Shown piece by piece: positions 1-9,468 of a stretch of 26,055 bases of DNA. The DNA is from Sphingomonadales bacterium (GTDB lineage Bacteria > Pseudomonadota > Alphaproteobacteria > Sphingomonadales > Sphingomonadaceae). The stretch spans positions 1-26,055 of the forward strand of contig JAGWVC010000055.1 of the NCBI GenBank assembly GCA_018971065.1. Reading direction: 5' to 3'. The position numbers and the translations under genes were made by a program. A model generated the notes under the pieces. That model made no database searches. It was not told where the DNA came from and saw only the letters and a list, made by a program, of their open reading frames with translations. How positions within the stretch are numbered: position 1 is the first letter of the stretch; each line of letters starts with the position of its first letter.

Positions 1-741
1 GTGCCACCAGACCACGGGATGGTCGTTGCCCATGCGCAGGTTCTTCCCGAACATGCCCTCGGGGTTGTAGGTCTTTTCATCCACCGCCAACAGCACGCCA
101 TAACCCTTGGCGCGGGGGCTGGCGGCGAACGAATACCACTCCTCGGTGCGCTGCCAGCTTGCCGGCAAGCCTGCCACCGCCGGGTGATCCTTGCCCTCCA
201 CCGTCACGGTCGCCTGCTGAAACTGCGGCTTCATCGTATGCATGGTGAAATGCGCGCCGATCAGGCTGTCGGTGTACCACTTCCAGCCTTCGTGCGAATT
301 GTCACCGGCGGCGTGGGTGCCGACAAAGCCGCCACCCTGCTCTATCCACGCCTTGAGCGCATCTTGCTGCGCCGTTGTGAACACGTCGCCACTGACGTTG
401 TTGAACACCACCGCATCGAAGCGCGACAGGATGTCGGGCCGGAACGTCGCACCGTTCTCGGTCTGGAAATAGCCCCAGCCATGCTCTTTCGCGATTTTCG
501 CGAACAGCGCATTGCCCGCCGGAATCGCTTCCTCGTGGCGGAAGGCATTGGTTTTCGAGAACACCAGGATGGCCGGGCGCGGCAGGTTCGCGGGCAGCAC
601 CGGCGGCACCGATTCGTGAACATGCAACCCGCCCAGGAACACGCGCTGCAGCGTATCCCGGTACCGCCAGGTCTGGATGGCAACGAACGCCACCGCCAGA
701 GCCAGCACGATCAGCACCGCGCGAACGATCTTGCGCAACAT
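1..741 (-). CDS. ThuA-like domain protein (3' part outside window)
   Basis: The visible 247 codons begin with a short basic segment and one hydrophobic stretch (MLRKIVRAVLIVLALAVAF), so the protein is membrane-anchored or exported. From about residue 45 it reads as a ThuA/trehalose-utilisation type fold: an ILVFSKTNAFRHEEAIP strand-loop, then FDAVVFNNVSGDVFT, then GGGFVGTHAAGD, and DHPVVWWH at the cut edge. ThuA-like proteins adopt a glutamine-amidotransferase-like fold and are common in sugar operons; their biochemical activity is mostly unknown. The ATG follows GAGAGGGAAGG at good distance. A LacI-type operator lies about 55-70 bp upstream, nearly identical to the one before xylB, so co-regulation with xylose genes is inferred. 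The gene continues beyond base 1, so the C-terminus cannot be judged. Confidence 0.85.
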   Translation of the reverse strand, partial: MLRKIVRAVLIVLALAVAFVAIQTWRYRDTLQRVFLGGLHVHESVPPVLPANLPRPAILVFSKTNAFRHEEAIPAGNALFAKIAKEHGWGYFQTENGATFRPDILSRFDAVVFNNVSGDVFTTAQQDALKAWIEQGGGFVGTHAAGDNSHEGWKWYTDSLIGAHFTMHTMKPQFQQATVTVEGKDHPAVAGLPASWQRTEEWYSFAASPRAKGYGVLLAVDEKTYNPEGMFGKNLRMGNDHPVVWWH

Positions 742-793
742 CGCCTTCCCTCTCCCGCATTGCCCGGCACCGACGCGCCGCGGCCCATGCATT

Positions 794-809
794 TTGTTAC
801 CGCTATCAT
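794..809. promoter_or_regulatory. Putative LacI/XylR operator upstream of the ThuA gene
   Basis: TTGTTACCGCTATCAT matches the operator-like palindrome before xylB at 14 of 16 positions, including the whole ACCGCTATCAT right part. It has the even length and central CG expected of LacI-family sites. It lies upstream of the ThuA-like gene on the minus strand, in a 157-bp space that otherwise holds no gene. Binding by the neighbouring XylR is inferred. Confidence 0.6.
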
Positions 810-898
810 TCCTATTCGAACAGAGCGGCCGACACAACGATTCTCGACGCACCACTAAATCGAACCGTCAGTTCTATTATGCCGCCCGATCGCCTCCG

Positions 899-1927
899 TC
901 AATCCTGCCGGGCATTCATCGCCAGCTTGGCGAACAGGTCGCCGAACAACAAACGCGTATCGATCGTCCGGTAGATGCGGATCGGCCGGCCATCGGAGCG
1001 CGGCGCAAACGTCCCGTCGGCGTTCAAGCGCGGGGCCGGCACCACGTCATACTGGCTGGCACCGGTGCGCTCGTACCGGAACGGCCGCATCGTGCTTGGC
1101 CCCCAGTCTGCCAGCGTGGTCAGCACGACCAGCGGGTTGTCCCCCAGCGTCCAGGTCTCCCCCATGTTGAGCACTTTGGCGAAGCGCAGCGGCGCATCGA
1201 CGATCTTGCGATACAGCCACGCGCCGATCGCACCGTGCGGCGCCACATAGGCCTGCAGCTCCGTGTCCGAGACGGTGCAGGTGCCATAGACGCTGCGCGG
1301 CACCTGCCAGATCGGGACGGCCGATTCGTTGAAGACGTATTGCGCCGCCAGCCGGTCGATATTGAAGTTGGTCTCGCCGGTGCCGCCGGCCGGGTACGAA
1401 TCGCCGCCGATCCATACCAGCGTGAACCGCCCGGCGATGCGCGGTTCCAGCAGCAGCGCGCTGGCCACTTCGGTCAAGCCGCCACCCACCGCCACGTACA
1501 ATGGCAGGCTGGTGTCGTTGCGCATGGCCTCGGCGATGATCGCCTGCGTGCCCGGGCTGGGCACCGGCTTCGCGCCATCCTGCATTTTCGCCGCCGCGCC
1601 AACATGCACCGGGATTTTCCCGGTCCGGCCCATCAGCCCCAGGATCTCGTCCGCCAGCGCTGCGGATCGCTCTGCGGTTTCGCCGGGGCGGCCGGTTCCG
1701 GTCCCGACAATGCCGCGCAGTTCGCTGGATGGCGACAATATGGCATGAACCGCCGCAAACAGCCCATCGATGTCGCCACTGAGGTCATTGCAGAATATCG
1801 TGCGTGATCGCGGCCCGGCCAGTGGCACGAACGGCGATGCTGCCCGCGCCAGCCCGGGCAGCAATGAACCGGCAGCGACAGCGACCTGCAAGGCTTGGCG
1901 ACGATTGATCGGACAACTCCCTGGCAA
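899..1927 (-). CDS. Nucleoside-hydrolase-like protein with Tat signal
   Basis: The protein has a twin-arginine signal (NRRQALQVAVAAGSLLPGLARA), so it should be exported folded to the periplasm. The mature part starts with an inosine/uridine-preferring nucleoside hydrolase pattern, NDLSGDIDGLFA, a variant of the calcium-binding DTDxGxDD loop. It continues with IPVHVGAA and a long central segment ending in LVWIGGDSYPAGGTGETNFNID, typical of that fold. Family members hydrolyse N-ribosidic bonds; the substrate here is unknown. The start is a problem. The only conventional in-frame start downstream of a stop is a TTG at 1925-1927 with no Shine-Dalgarno, whereas AGGGAG lies 7 nt before an ATC codon at 1907-1909 that would begin INRRQAL. 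True initiation may be at that ATC, or the base may be changed from ATG. The gene follows xylR by about 60 bp on the same strand and may be cotranscribed with it. Confidence 0.8.
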   Translation of the reverse strand: MPGSCPINRRQALQVAVAAGSLLPGLARAASPFVPLAGPRSRTIFCNDLSGDIDGLFAAVHAILSPSSELRGIVGTGTGRPGETAERSAALADEILGLMGRTGKIPVHVGAAAKMQDGAKPVPSPGTQAIIAEAMRNDTSLPLYVAVGGGLTEVASALLLEPRIAGRFTLVWIGGDSYPAGGTGETNFNIDRLAAQYVFNESAVPIWQVPRSVYGTCTVSDTELQAYVAPHGAIGAWLYRKIVDAPLRFAKVLNMGETWTLGDNPLVVLTTLADWGPSTMRPFRYERTGASQYDVVPAPRLNADGTFAPRSDGRPIRIYRTIDTRLLFGDLFAKLAMNARQD

Positions 1928-1989
1928 TTTTCAAAACTGGTCTAGCCAATATTGCCCAAAGCTGACAAGCCGTTTTTCAGGCCGTTTTT

Positions 1990-3087
1990 TCAGAACGGGT
2001 GAGGCGACCCGTCCGCCGGGTCGCCCGGCTTGCCATCCGAGTCGCGGACCACCAGTTCGAAGTCCAACCGCTCGTGTCGTTGTGAAAGGCCGCCCTCCAC
2101 CTCTCCCCGCAAGGCCTGAACCAGCAGCCCCACGCCGACACTGGCCATTCGCGCCACCGGTTGCCGGATCGTGGTCAGCTCGGGCCAGATCGTCGTCGCC
2201 ATCGCGGTATCGTCGAATCCGCACACCGACAGATCGCCGGGCACGTCCAGCCCGCGCCGGTGCGCCACCGCGACGGCGGCGGCGGCCATGTCGTCGTTGC
2301 AGGCGAAGATCGCGGTCGGGTGCGCCGCCATGTCCAGAAGCCGCTCGGCCGCTGCCAGCCCCGAACGATAGCTGAAATCGCCGGGCACGCTGTAATCCGC
2401 CGGAACCGTCACGCCGCCTTCCGTCAGCGCCCGCCGATAGCCGGCTTCGCGCAGGGCGCTGGCGGTCTGGTTGGGGTTGCCGCGAATCAGCCCGATGCGG
2501 CGATGGCCCAGCGCCAGCAGCCGCGCGGTAATCGCATGGGCGGCGGCCTCGTCGTCGATCGTCACCGCGCAGGCGGACGGGTGCGGCTGCCCGGTGGCGA
2601 TCTGGGCAAACGGCAACCCGGCCTGCACCAGCGCCGCGACCAGCCGGCCATCGTCGCACAGCGGCGGCGGCAGCAGCACGGCATCGATGCGGTGCGCCGC
2701 CAGCCGCCCGACCAGCGGCGCGGGGTCAAGCGGCTCCTCGCAATATTCGACGACAAGCTGGGCATCGCGCCGGCCAGCCTCGGCCAGGCTGCCCATCAGG
2801 AACTCGCTGAGATAGGCCGCGCTGGGGTTGCCGTGCAGCAACGCGATCCGGCAATGGCGGCCACCGGCCAGCGAGCGCGCCGCCGGATTGGGCACATAGC
2901 CCAGCCGGGCAATCGCCTGTTCCACCTTTTCCTGAGTCGCCGCAACGACATTGCCGCCGCGGTTGATCACGCGCGAGACGGTCATCGGCGACACCCCGGC
3001 CTCACGGGCAACATCGGCGATCGTCGGCCCGCGCCCGCCGCCGCGCGGATTGCGGGTCCGCCCCCCCTTGCCGCCGCCGTTCGCCAT
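1990..3087 (-). CDS. xylR: LacI-family transcriptional regulator, probable xylose regulator
   Basis: This is a LacI/GalR repressor: an N-terminal helix-turn-helix and hinge (PTIADVAREAGVSPMTVSRVI, then ARLGYVPNPAARSLAGG) followed by a periplasmic-binding-protein-like sensor domain containing GLIRGNPNQTAS, IFACNDDMAAAAV and VCGFDDTAMATTIWPELTTIRQP. It is divergent from xylB-xylA, and a LacI-type palindrome overlaps the probable xylB promoter, so control of xylose genes is inferred. Three in-frame ATGs lie close together (3117, 3102, 3087) because an 11-bp direct repeat, GCCCCCATGCG, occurs twice. The innermost start is preferred because a GGGGG run lies 9 nt before it and the protein then begins MANGGGKGGRTRNP. 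The two longer starts would add 5 or 10 residues. The last codons lie in a tandem repeat (1969-1993). Confidence 0.88.
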   Translation of the reverse strand: MANGGGKGGRTRNPRGGGRGPTIADVAREAGVSPMTVSRVINRGGNVVAATQEKVEQAIARLGYVPNPAARSLAGGRHCRIALLHGNPSAAYLSEFLMGSLAEAGRRDAQLVVEYCEEPLDPAPLVGRLAAHRIDAVLLPPPLCDDGRLVAALVQAGLPFAQIATGQPHPSACAVTIDDEAAAHAITARLLALGHRRIGLIRGNPNQTASALREAGYRRALTEGGVTVPADYSVPGDFSYRSGLAAAERLLDMAAHPTAIFACNDDMAAAAVAVAHRRGLDVPGDLSVCGFDDTAMATTIWPELTTIRQPVARMASVGVGLLVQALRGEVEGGLSQRHERLDFELVVRDSDGKPGDPADGSPHPF

Positions 3088-3165
3088 ATGCGCTGCCCCC
3101 ATGCGATTGGCCCCCATGCGTTTCGCCTATGCCGCCCGCGCCCGCCGGGCAAGCGCGATTTGGGC

Positions 3166-3195
3166 TTGGCGAACAAGTCATGATACCGCTATCAT
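3166..3195 (+). promoter_or_regulatory. Probable xylB promoter with overlapping XylR operator
   Basis: A -35-like TTGGCG (3166-3171) is followed after 18 nt by TATCAT (3190-3195), one mismatch from TATAAT. The palindrome ATGATACCGCTATCAT (3180-3195; 6-bp arms around a CCGC centre) covers the -10 element. Such a position suits repression by the adjacent LacI-family regulator, relieved by xylose or a derivative. A second near-copy lies at 794-809. Confidence 0.65.
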
Positions 3196-3221
3196 TACCA
3201 ATGGGAAGCGGGAGCACAGCC

Positions 3222-4664
<1,443 letters not shown>

Positions 4665-4675
4665 GAGGAACCGCC

Positions 4676-6016
4676 ATGTCTGCCGACTATTTCGCCCCGT
4701 TCGACACCATCCGCTACGAAGGCCCCGAGACCGCGAACGATCTCGCCTATCGCTGGTACGACAAGGACCGCGTGGTGCTGGGCAAGCGCATGGAGGATTA
4801 CCTGCGCTTTGCCGTGTGCATGTGGCACACGTTCTGCTGGCCGGGCAGCGACGTTTTCGGCGCCGGCACGTTCAGGCGCCCCTGGCACGCCGGGCCGAAC
4901 GATGCCGCCCACGCCGCGCAGAAGCGCGCGGCGGCGCTGTCGTTCGTCGAGAAGCTGGACCTGCCGTTCTACTGCTTCCACGATGTCGATGTCATGGCCG
5001 ACGCCGATGGCGTGGCCGAGAGCGCCGACGGCTTCCGCAAGAGCTTTGCCGAGGCGGTCGATCACCTCGAAGCGCTGCAGGCCCAACATGGCCGGCGCCT
5101 GCTGTGGGGCACTGCCAACCTGTTCAGCCACCCGCGCTACATGGCCGGCGCCGCCACCAACCCCGATCCCGAAGTCTATGCCTGGGCGGCGCTGCAGGTG
5201 CGCGACTGCCTGGAAGCGACGCATCGTCTGGGCGGCGCCAACTATGTGCTGTGGGGCGGGCGCGAGGGTTACGACACCATCCTCAACACCGAGATCGGCA
5301 CCGAACAGGCCAACTTCGGCCGGTTCCTCAGCCTGGTCGTCGATCACAAGCACCGCATCGGCTTCACGGGCACGATCCTGATCGAACCCAAGCCGCACGA
5401 GCCGACCAAGCACCAGTACGATTTCGATACCCAGACGGTCTATGCGTTCCTGAAGCGCTTCGGGCTGGAGAACGAGGTCAGGGTCAACATCGAGGCGAAC
5501 CACGCCACGCTTTCGGGCCATACGTTCGAGCACGAGCTGGCAATGGCGCGCGCGCTGGGAATCTTCGGCTCGATCGACGCCAACCGCGGCGATCCGCAGA
5601 ACGGCTGGGATACCGACCAATTCCCGAACTCGGTCGAGGAACTGACGCTGGCGATGCTGGAAGTGATCCGGGCCAATCCCGAACAGGGGGGCGGCTTCAC
5701 CACAGGCGGGTTCAACTTCGATGCCAAGGTGCGCCGCCAGTCGATCGACGCCGCCGACCTGTTCCACGGCCACATCGGCGGGGTGGACACCATCGCCCGC
5801 GCCCTGCTGCGCGCCGAAGCGATCGTCAACGACGGCACGCTCGATGCCTTCCGCGCCGAACGCTATGCCGGCTGGCAGGGCGATCTCGGCCGGATGATCC
5901 ATGCCGATGGCGCCACGCTGGCCGGCATTGCCGACCATGCCATCCAGTCCAACCGCGCGCCCGAACCGCGCTCGGGCCGTCAGGAGTGGTGCGAGAACCT
6001 CGTCAACCGCTTCTGA
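4676..6016 (+). CDS. xylA: Xylose isomerase
   Basis: The enzyme interconverts D-xylose and D-xylulose in the cytoplasm using two divalent metal ions. The 446 residues fit class II xylose isomerases. Diagnostic segments are [37 protein letters not shown] with a metal-binding glutamate, [20 protein letters not shown] with the second metal site, and [27 protein letters not shown] precedes the ATG. Together with xylB it forms a complete route from xylose to the pentose phosphate pathway; no xylose permease is seen in this window. Transcription probably ends at the hairpin directly after the stop codon. Confidence 0.97.
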   Translation: MSADYFAPFDTIRYEGPETANDLAYRWYDKDRVVLGKRMEDYLRFAVCMWHTFCWPGSDVFGAGTFRRPWHAGPNDAAHAAQKRAAALSFVEKLDLPFYCFHDVDVMADADGVAESADGFRKSFAEAVDHLEALQAQHGRRLLWGTANLFSHPRYMAGAATNPDPEVYAWAALQVRDCLEATHRLGGANYVLWGGREGYDTILNTEIGTEQANFGRFLSLVVDHKHRIGFTGTILIEPKPHEPTKHQYDFDTQTVYAFLKRFGLENEVRVNIEANHATLSGHTFEHELAMARALGIFGSIDANRGDPQNGWDTDQFPNSVEELTLAMLEVIRANPEQGGGFTTGGFNFDAKVRRQSIDAADLFHGHIGGVDTIARALLRAEAIVNDGTLDAFRAERYAGWQGDLGRMIHADGATLAGIADHAIQSNRAPEPRSGRQEWCENLVNRF

Positions 6017-6032
6017 CGCCCGCGCGGGCAGG

Positions 6033-6060
6033 CCCCGGCGCGATCAGCGCGCCGGGGTTT
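6033..6060 (+). terminator. Terminator of xylBA, overlapping the convergent rhamnosidase gene
   Basis: A perfect 10-bp stem (CCCCGGCGCG pairing with CGCGCCGGGG) with an ATCAG loop is followed by a short TTT on the plus strand. The stop codon and last codons of the convergent GH106 gene lie inside the loop and right arm. A second small palindrome, GCCCGCGCGGGC (6018-6029), precedes it. The T-run is short, so efficiency is uncertain. Confidence 0.7.
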
Positions 6061-9000
6061 CGCCCAGCAGCCGCACCGGCCCGATCAGGCCCGAACGCCG
6101 CAACGGCGCGTCGGCGCGATAAGTCGGCATCGCGCTCCAGGTGATCGGCTTCGCGCCCGGTTGCGCATCGCCGACCAGCCGGTTGACCCACAGGTTCGCC
6201 ACCCGCACCGCGATGTGGTTGCGGCCCGGCTTCATCAGCGCGCCGATATCGAGCGTGTAAGGCGAATGCCACACCGACCCGGCCGGCTTGCCGTTCACCG
6301 TAACCTCGGCAATCTCCTTCGCCTCGCCCAGGTCCAGCACCAGCTTCTGCCCCGGCTTCCAGCCCTTCGGCGCGGCAAAGTCGCGCGAATAGGTGGCAAT
6401 GCCCGAGAAGTACTTGATCGCCGGATCGGCATGGGTGTCCAGCGGCGCCAGCCTGGCCAGCGTCGCCGTGGCCGGGGCACCGCGACCGGGCTGGAACGCC
6501 ACGCTCCACCCATCGTCCAGCGCCGCGCGTTCAGCCAGCGCCGGTGTGGCCACCGTCGCCTGCGCCGCCGTGGCCGGCTTGCGGAACACCACGTGCAGCG
6601 ACTGCTCGGCCGCCAGGTTCAGCGGCACGATCGTCTCGCCACCGGCGATGCGATAGCTGACCGGCTCGCTGGTTCCGGTCTCGGCGTGCCACAGCTCGGG
6701 CGCCTTGCCGGTCACGCGGAAGTGCGCCTCGATCGCCTCTGCCCGGTCCTTGCGGTTGACCAGGAAGTAGCTGTCGCCATCGGCCAGCGCGCGGTGCAGG
6801 AACGGAATTTCCGCCCCATCGGCCCCGCCGGTGAAGCGGAAGTCCGGCGCCACGCCAACCTGCGCCAGCGCCGCGTCAATATCGGTCGAGGCGATCACCC
6901 GGCCCTTGCCCACGGAAGTGACAGCGCCGCCGCCCCACAACTTCGCCACCAGCGCGGCATATTCGCCGGCATCACCCGAAAGGCTTGGCGTGCCCACCGG
7001 CTTTTGCCCCACGATCGTCGCCCCGCCCTCGGCCAGCGCGGCCAGCTTGCGCAGCGCCGCCAGCGTCATCCGGCTGGACGATCCGCCGAGGTAGATCGCC
7101 TTGTAGCGCGCGCCGCCCGGGGTCACGACTTCGGCACCGTCGTTGCGGGTGGCGCTCGCCAGCGCGTCGAAGCTCAGGAAGTCATAGGCATTGGCCTTGG
7201 GCGCATCGGCCACCGCCTTGTCGCCGTAAAGCCCGGTCAGCGGCGCCTCCTCGCCATAGAAGTAGGCGACGTCGGCCACGTTGCGCCCCTGCTGCAGCAG
7301 CAGCGCGTTGCGTGCCATGTAGTCCACCCAGGGCCGCGCCAGTTCGGCCCAACTCTCGTTGCGGTTGAAGTACTGGCCGAAGATGAACAGCGACAGCCCC
7401 GGCAGCTTGTCGTCAACCGGCACGTGGACCGAGGTGTGGACCACCGGCCGGTTCACGCCGGTCACGAACTCCAGGTCGATGATCCGCTTCAGGTCGCCCG
7501 GCCCATAGGCCCAGGGGTTCATCGATGCGGTCATCGATTCCGCCGCCACCAGGTTCTGGCCATAGACATGCGCCACCGACGCCGCGCCCTTTATGTCGGC
7601 CACATACGTCAGCTTCGGCCCATCCTCGCGCCGGTGAGTCCACATGGCGGACATCGGCACGTCGGCGTGGCTGCGCATCGACATGTCGTCACCCAGCGAC
7701 GGGCGATGGTCTTCCAGCGCCTCGCCATAGACGCGCAACCCGTTGGCGTGGGCCACTTCGGCCACGGTGCCGTAATGCTCGCTGGCCATCAGGTCGGCCA
7801 AGGTACGGCGATAGTCATAAAGGAACCGGTCGCTGTCGGCCCGGCTGCCCACCAGCGTGCCGGTCAGCGCCGGCAGCCACGGCACCGGGTCATAACCGCG
7901 CAGCCGCTTGAACTGCGCGATCATCTTCGGCGTCCAGTTGGCCGCGCCCACCTCAATCGAATCGGTCAGGATCGCCCGCACGCCGTGCGCGCCGATCAGC
8001 CCGCCCGAAGCGTCGCGATACATGCCGATGTAGTGGTCGAGGTAACGCCGCACCGCGTCGCCGTCGAACTTGTCCACCTCCAGCCCGGTCGCCTCGGGCG
8101 GCGCCGGGTGGTTGGTGGTGCCCAGCAGCGAATAGCCGAAGCGCACCACGCGCCACGTGCCTTTCGGCGGCGTCCAGTCCAGCGAGCCGTCGGGCTTCAT
8201 CCGTCCGGTCAGGTCGATCACGCTGGCCGGGGCCACGCCGCTGGCGCCGTCATCGGGGTTCGCCAGCGCATAATAGTCCTGCGCCACCTCAAACCCGGCC
8301 TTGGCCTCGAAGCGATCGACCCGCGCCTCGCCGAACAGGCGGAAATCGCCCACGGTCAGCGGCCGGCTGCCGAATGCCTTGGCCATGCCGGCAAACAGAT
8401 CGCCCCCCATCGCGATCCCCGGCGCCGCCGCGCCCATCTGGATGCCGACATGCTGCTTGGGCAGGAACACCGCCCGGAAATAGCGCGCCGTCACCGGGGC
8501 GAAACCATACGTCGAGGTTGCCTGCGCGGTCTCGAAATCGATCACCTTGCGCCATGCCTTGCCGTCGTCGCTGGCTTCCAGGCGCGGGTTGTACAGCGCG
8601 CCGGCAAACATCATCGCCGCGCCCGGCGCGAACATCGACAGCGTGCGCGCCGTCACCGGCTTGCCATAGTCCAGCACCAGCGTCGGGTTTTCGCCCGCCC
8701 CGCCCCGCGCCAGATCCACCCCGGCGTTGAGGTCGGCATCGGCCAGACCCGCCACCGCCAGCGCCTTGCCGAAACCGTCCTGCGCCGCCACCGGCACCAG
8801 CTCGGCCGCCGCCGGCGCCGGAAACGCCAGCACGCGGATATCCCCGTAGTGCTGCGGCGGCGTCTTGACCTTGTCGCCCCCCATCATCTCATCGATGCTC
8901 TTGGCGGGCGTCAGGTTGCCGAACGGCCCGGTCACCTGCGGCGGCGGCGCCAATTGCCCCTTGAACGGCTTGCCACCGGCCACCGTGGTCTCGCTCCACA

Positions 9001-9445
9001 CCAGCTTCTTCAGCCCGTCCTCGGGCAGGACCCACGGACCGCCGGTTTCGGACCAACCGGGCGATGCCGCTATCGCCAGTTCCAGTCCCAGCCGGTCGGC
9101 CTCGCTGGCGGCGAAATGGAACGCGTCCTTCCACTCGGGCGTCATGTAGACGAGCCGCTTGTCGACGATCTTCGGCGTCATCAGGCTGGCGTCGAAATTC
9201 TGCATCCCGCCGATGCCGACGCGCTTCATCCACGCCATGTCCTTGGCGATGCCGTCCTTGGTCACGTTGCCGTTCATCCAGTGCCACCACACGCGCGGGC
9301 GCGCGCTCTGCGGCGGATCGCGGAACTGCTCGTCCAGCGACGGCGCGGCGGCCTGAACCGCCGGCGCGGGTTCCTCCGCCAGCACCGGACACGCGGTCAG
9401 CGCGGTGGCGGCGGCAAGGGCAAGGCGCCAGGTCGAATGAGTCAT
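6044..9445 (-). CDS. Alpha-L-rhamnosidase, glycoside hydrolase family 106
   Basis: This 1133-residue exported enzyme should release terminal alpha-L-rhamnose from glycosides or oligosaccharides. After a hydrophobic signal, the start of the mature protein carries the GH106 hallmark PRVWWHWMNGNVTKDGIAKDM (about 50-70) and GIGGMQNFD. A segment at residues 491-504, ILTDSIEVGAANWT, holds an Asp/Glu pair (D495, E498) at the position expected for the GH106 active site. A sugar-binding-type beta-sandwich lies at the C-terminus (VTVNGKPAGSVWHSPYTLDI, about 1050-1075). Length and motifs agree with characterised GH106 enzymes such as RHA-P of Novosphingobium sp. PP1Y. The signal contains LTAC at residues 16-19, a possible lipobox, as well as a VLA-EE site for signal peptidase I. 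The start follows GGGAGAG. The gene lies 23 bp behind the esterase gene, in one operon. Confidence 0.92.
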   Translation of the reverse strand: MTHSTWRLALAAATALTACPVLAEEPAPAVQAAAPSLDEQFRDPPQSARPRVWWHWMNGNVTKDGIAKDMAWMKRVGIGGMQNFDASLMTPKIVDKRLVYMTPEWKDAFHFAASEADRLGLELAIAASPGWSETGGPWVLPEDGLKKLVWSETTVAGGKPFKGQLAPPPQVTGPFGNLTPAKSIDEMMGGDKVKTPPQHYGDIRVLAFPAPAAAELVPVAAQDGFGKALAVAGLADADLNAGVDLARGGAGENPTLVLDYGKPVTARTLSMFAPGAAMMFAGALYNPRLEASDDGKAWRKVIDFETAQATSTYGFAPVTARYFRAVFLPKQHVGIQMGAAAPGIAMGGDLFAGMAKAFGSRPLTVGDFRLFGEARVDRFEAKAGFEVAQDYYALANPDDGASGVAPASVIDLTGRMKPDGSLDWTPPKGTWRVVRFGYSLLGTTNHPAPPEATGLEVDKFDGDAVRRYLDHYIGMYRDASGGLIGAHGVRAILTDSIEVGAANWTPKMIAQFKRLRGYDPVPWLPALTGTLVGSRADSDRFLYDYRRTLADLMASEHYGTVAEVAHANGLRVYGEALEDHRPSLGDDMSMRSHADVPMSAMWTHRREDGPKLTYVADIKGAASVAHVYGQNLVAAESMTASMNPWAYGPGDLKRIIDLEFVTGVNRPVVHTSVHVPVDDKLPGLSLFIFGQYFNRNESWAELARPWVDYMARNALLLQQGRNVADVAYFYGEEAPLTGLYGDKAVADAPKANAYDFLSFDALASATRNDGAEVVTPGGARYKAIYLGGSSSRMTLAALRKLAALAEGGATIVGQKPVGTPSLSGDAGEYAALVAKLWGGGAVTSVGKGRVIASTDIDAALAQVGVAPDFRFTGGADGAEIPFLHRALADGDSYFLVNRKDRAEAIEAHFRVTGKAPELWHAETGTSEPVSYRIAGGETIVPLNLAAEQSLHVVFRKPATAAQATVATPALAERAALDDGWSVAFQPGRGAPATATLARLAPLDTHADPAIKYFSGIATYSRDFAAPKGWKPGQKLVLDLGEAKEIAEVTVNGKPAGSVWHSPYTLDIGALMKPGRNHIAVRVANLWVNRLVGDAQPGAKPITWSAMPTYRADAPLRRSGLIGPVRLLGETPAR

Positions 9446-9468
9446 GTCTTTTCTCTCCCGAAAATCGT

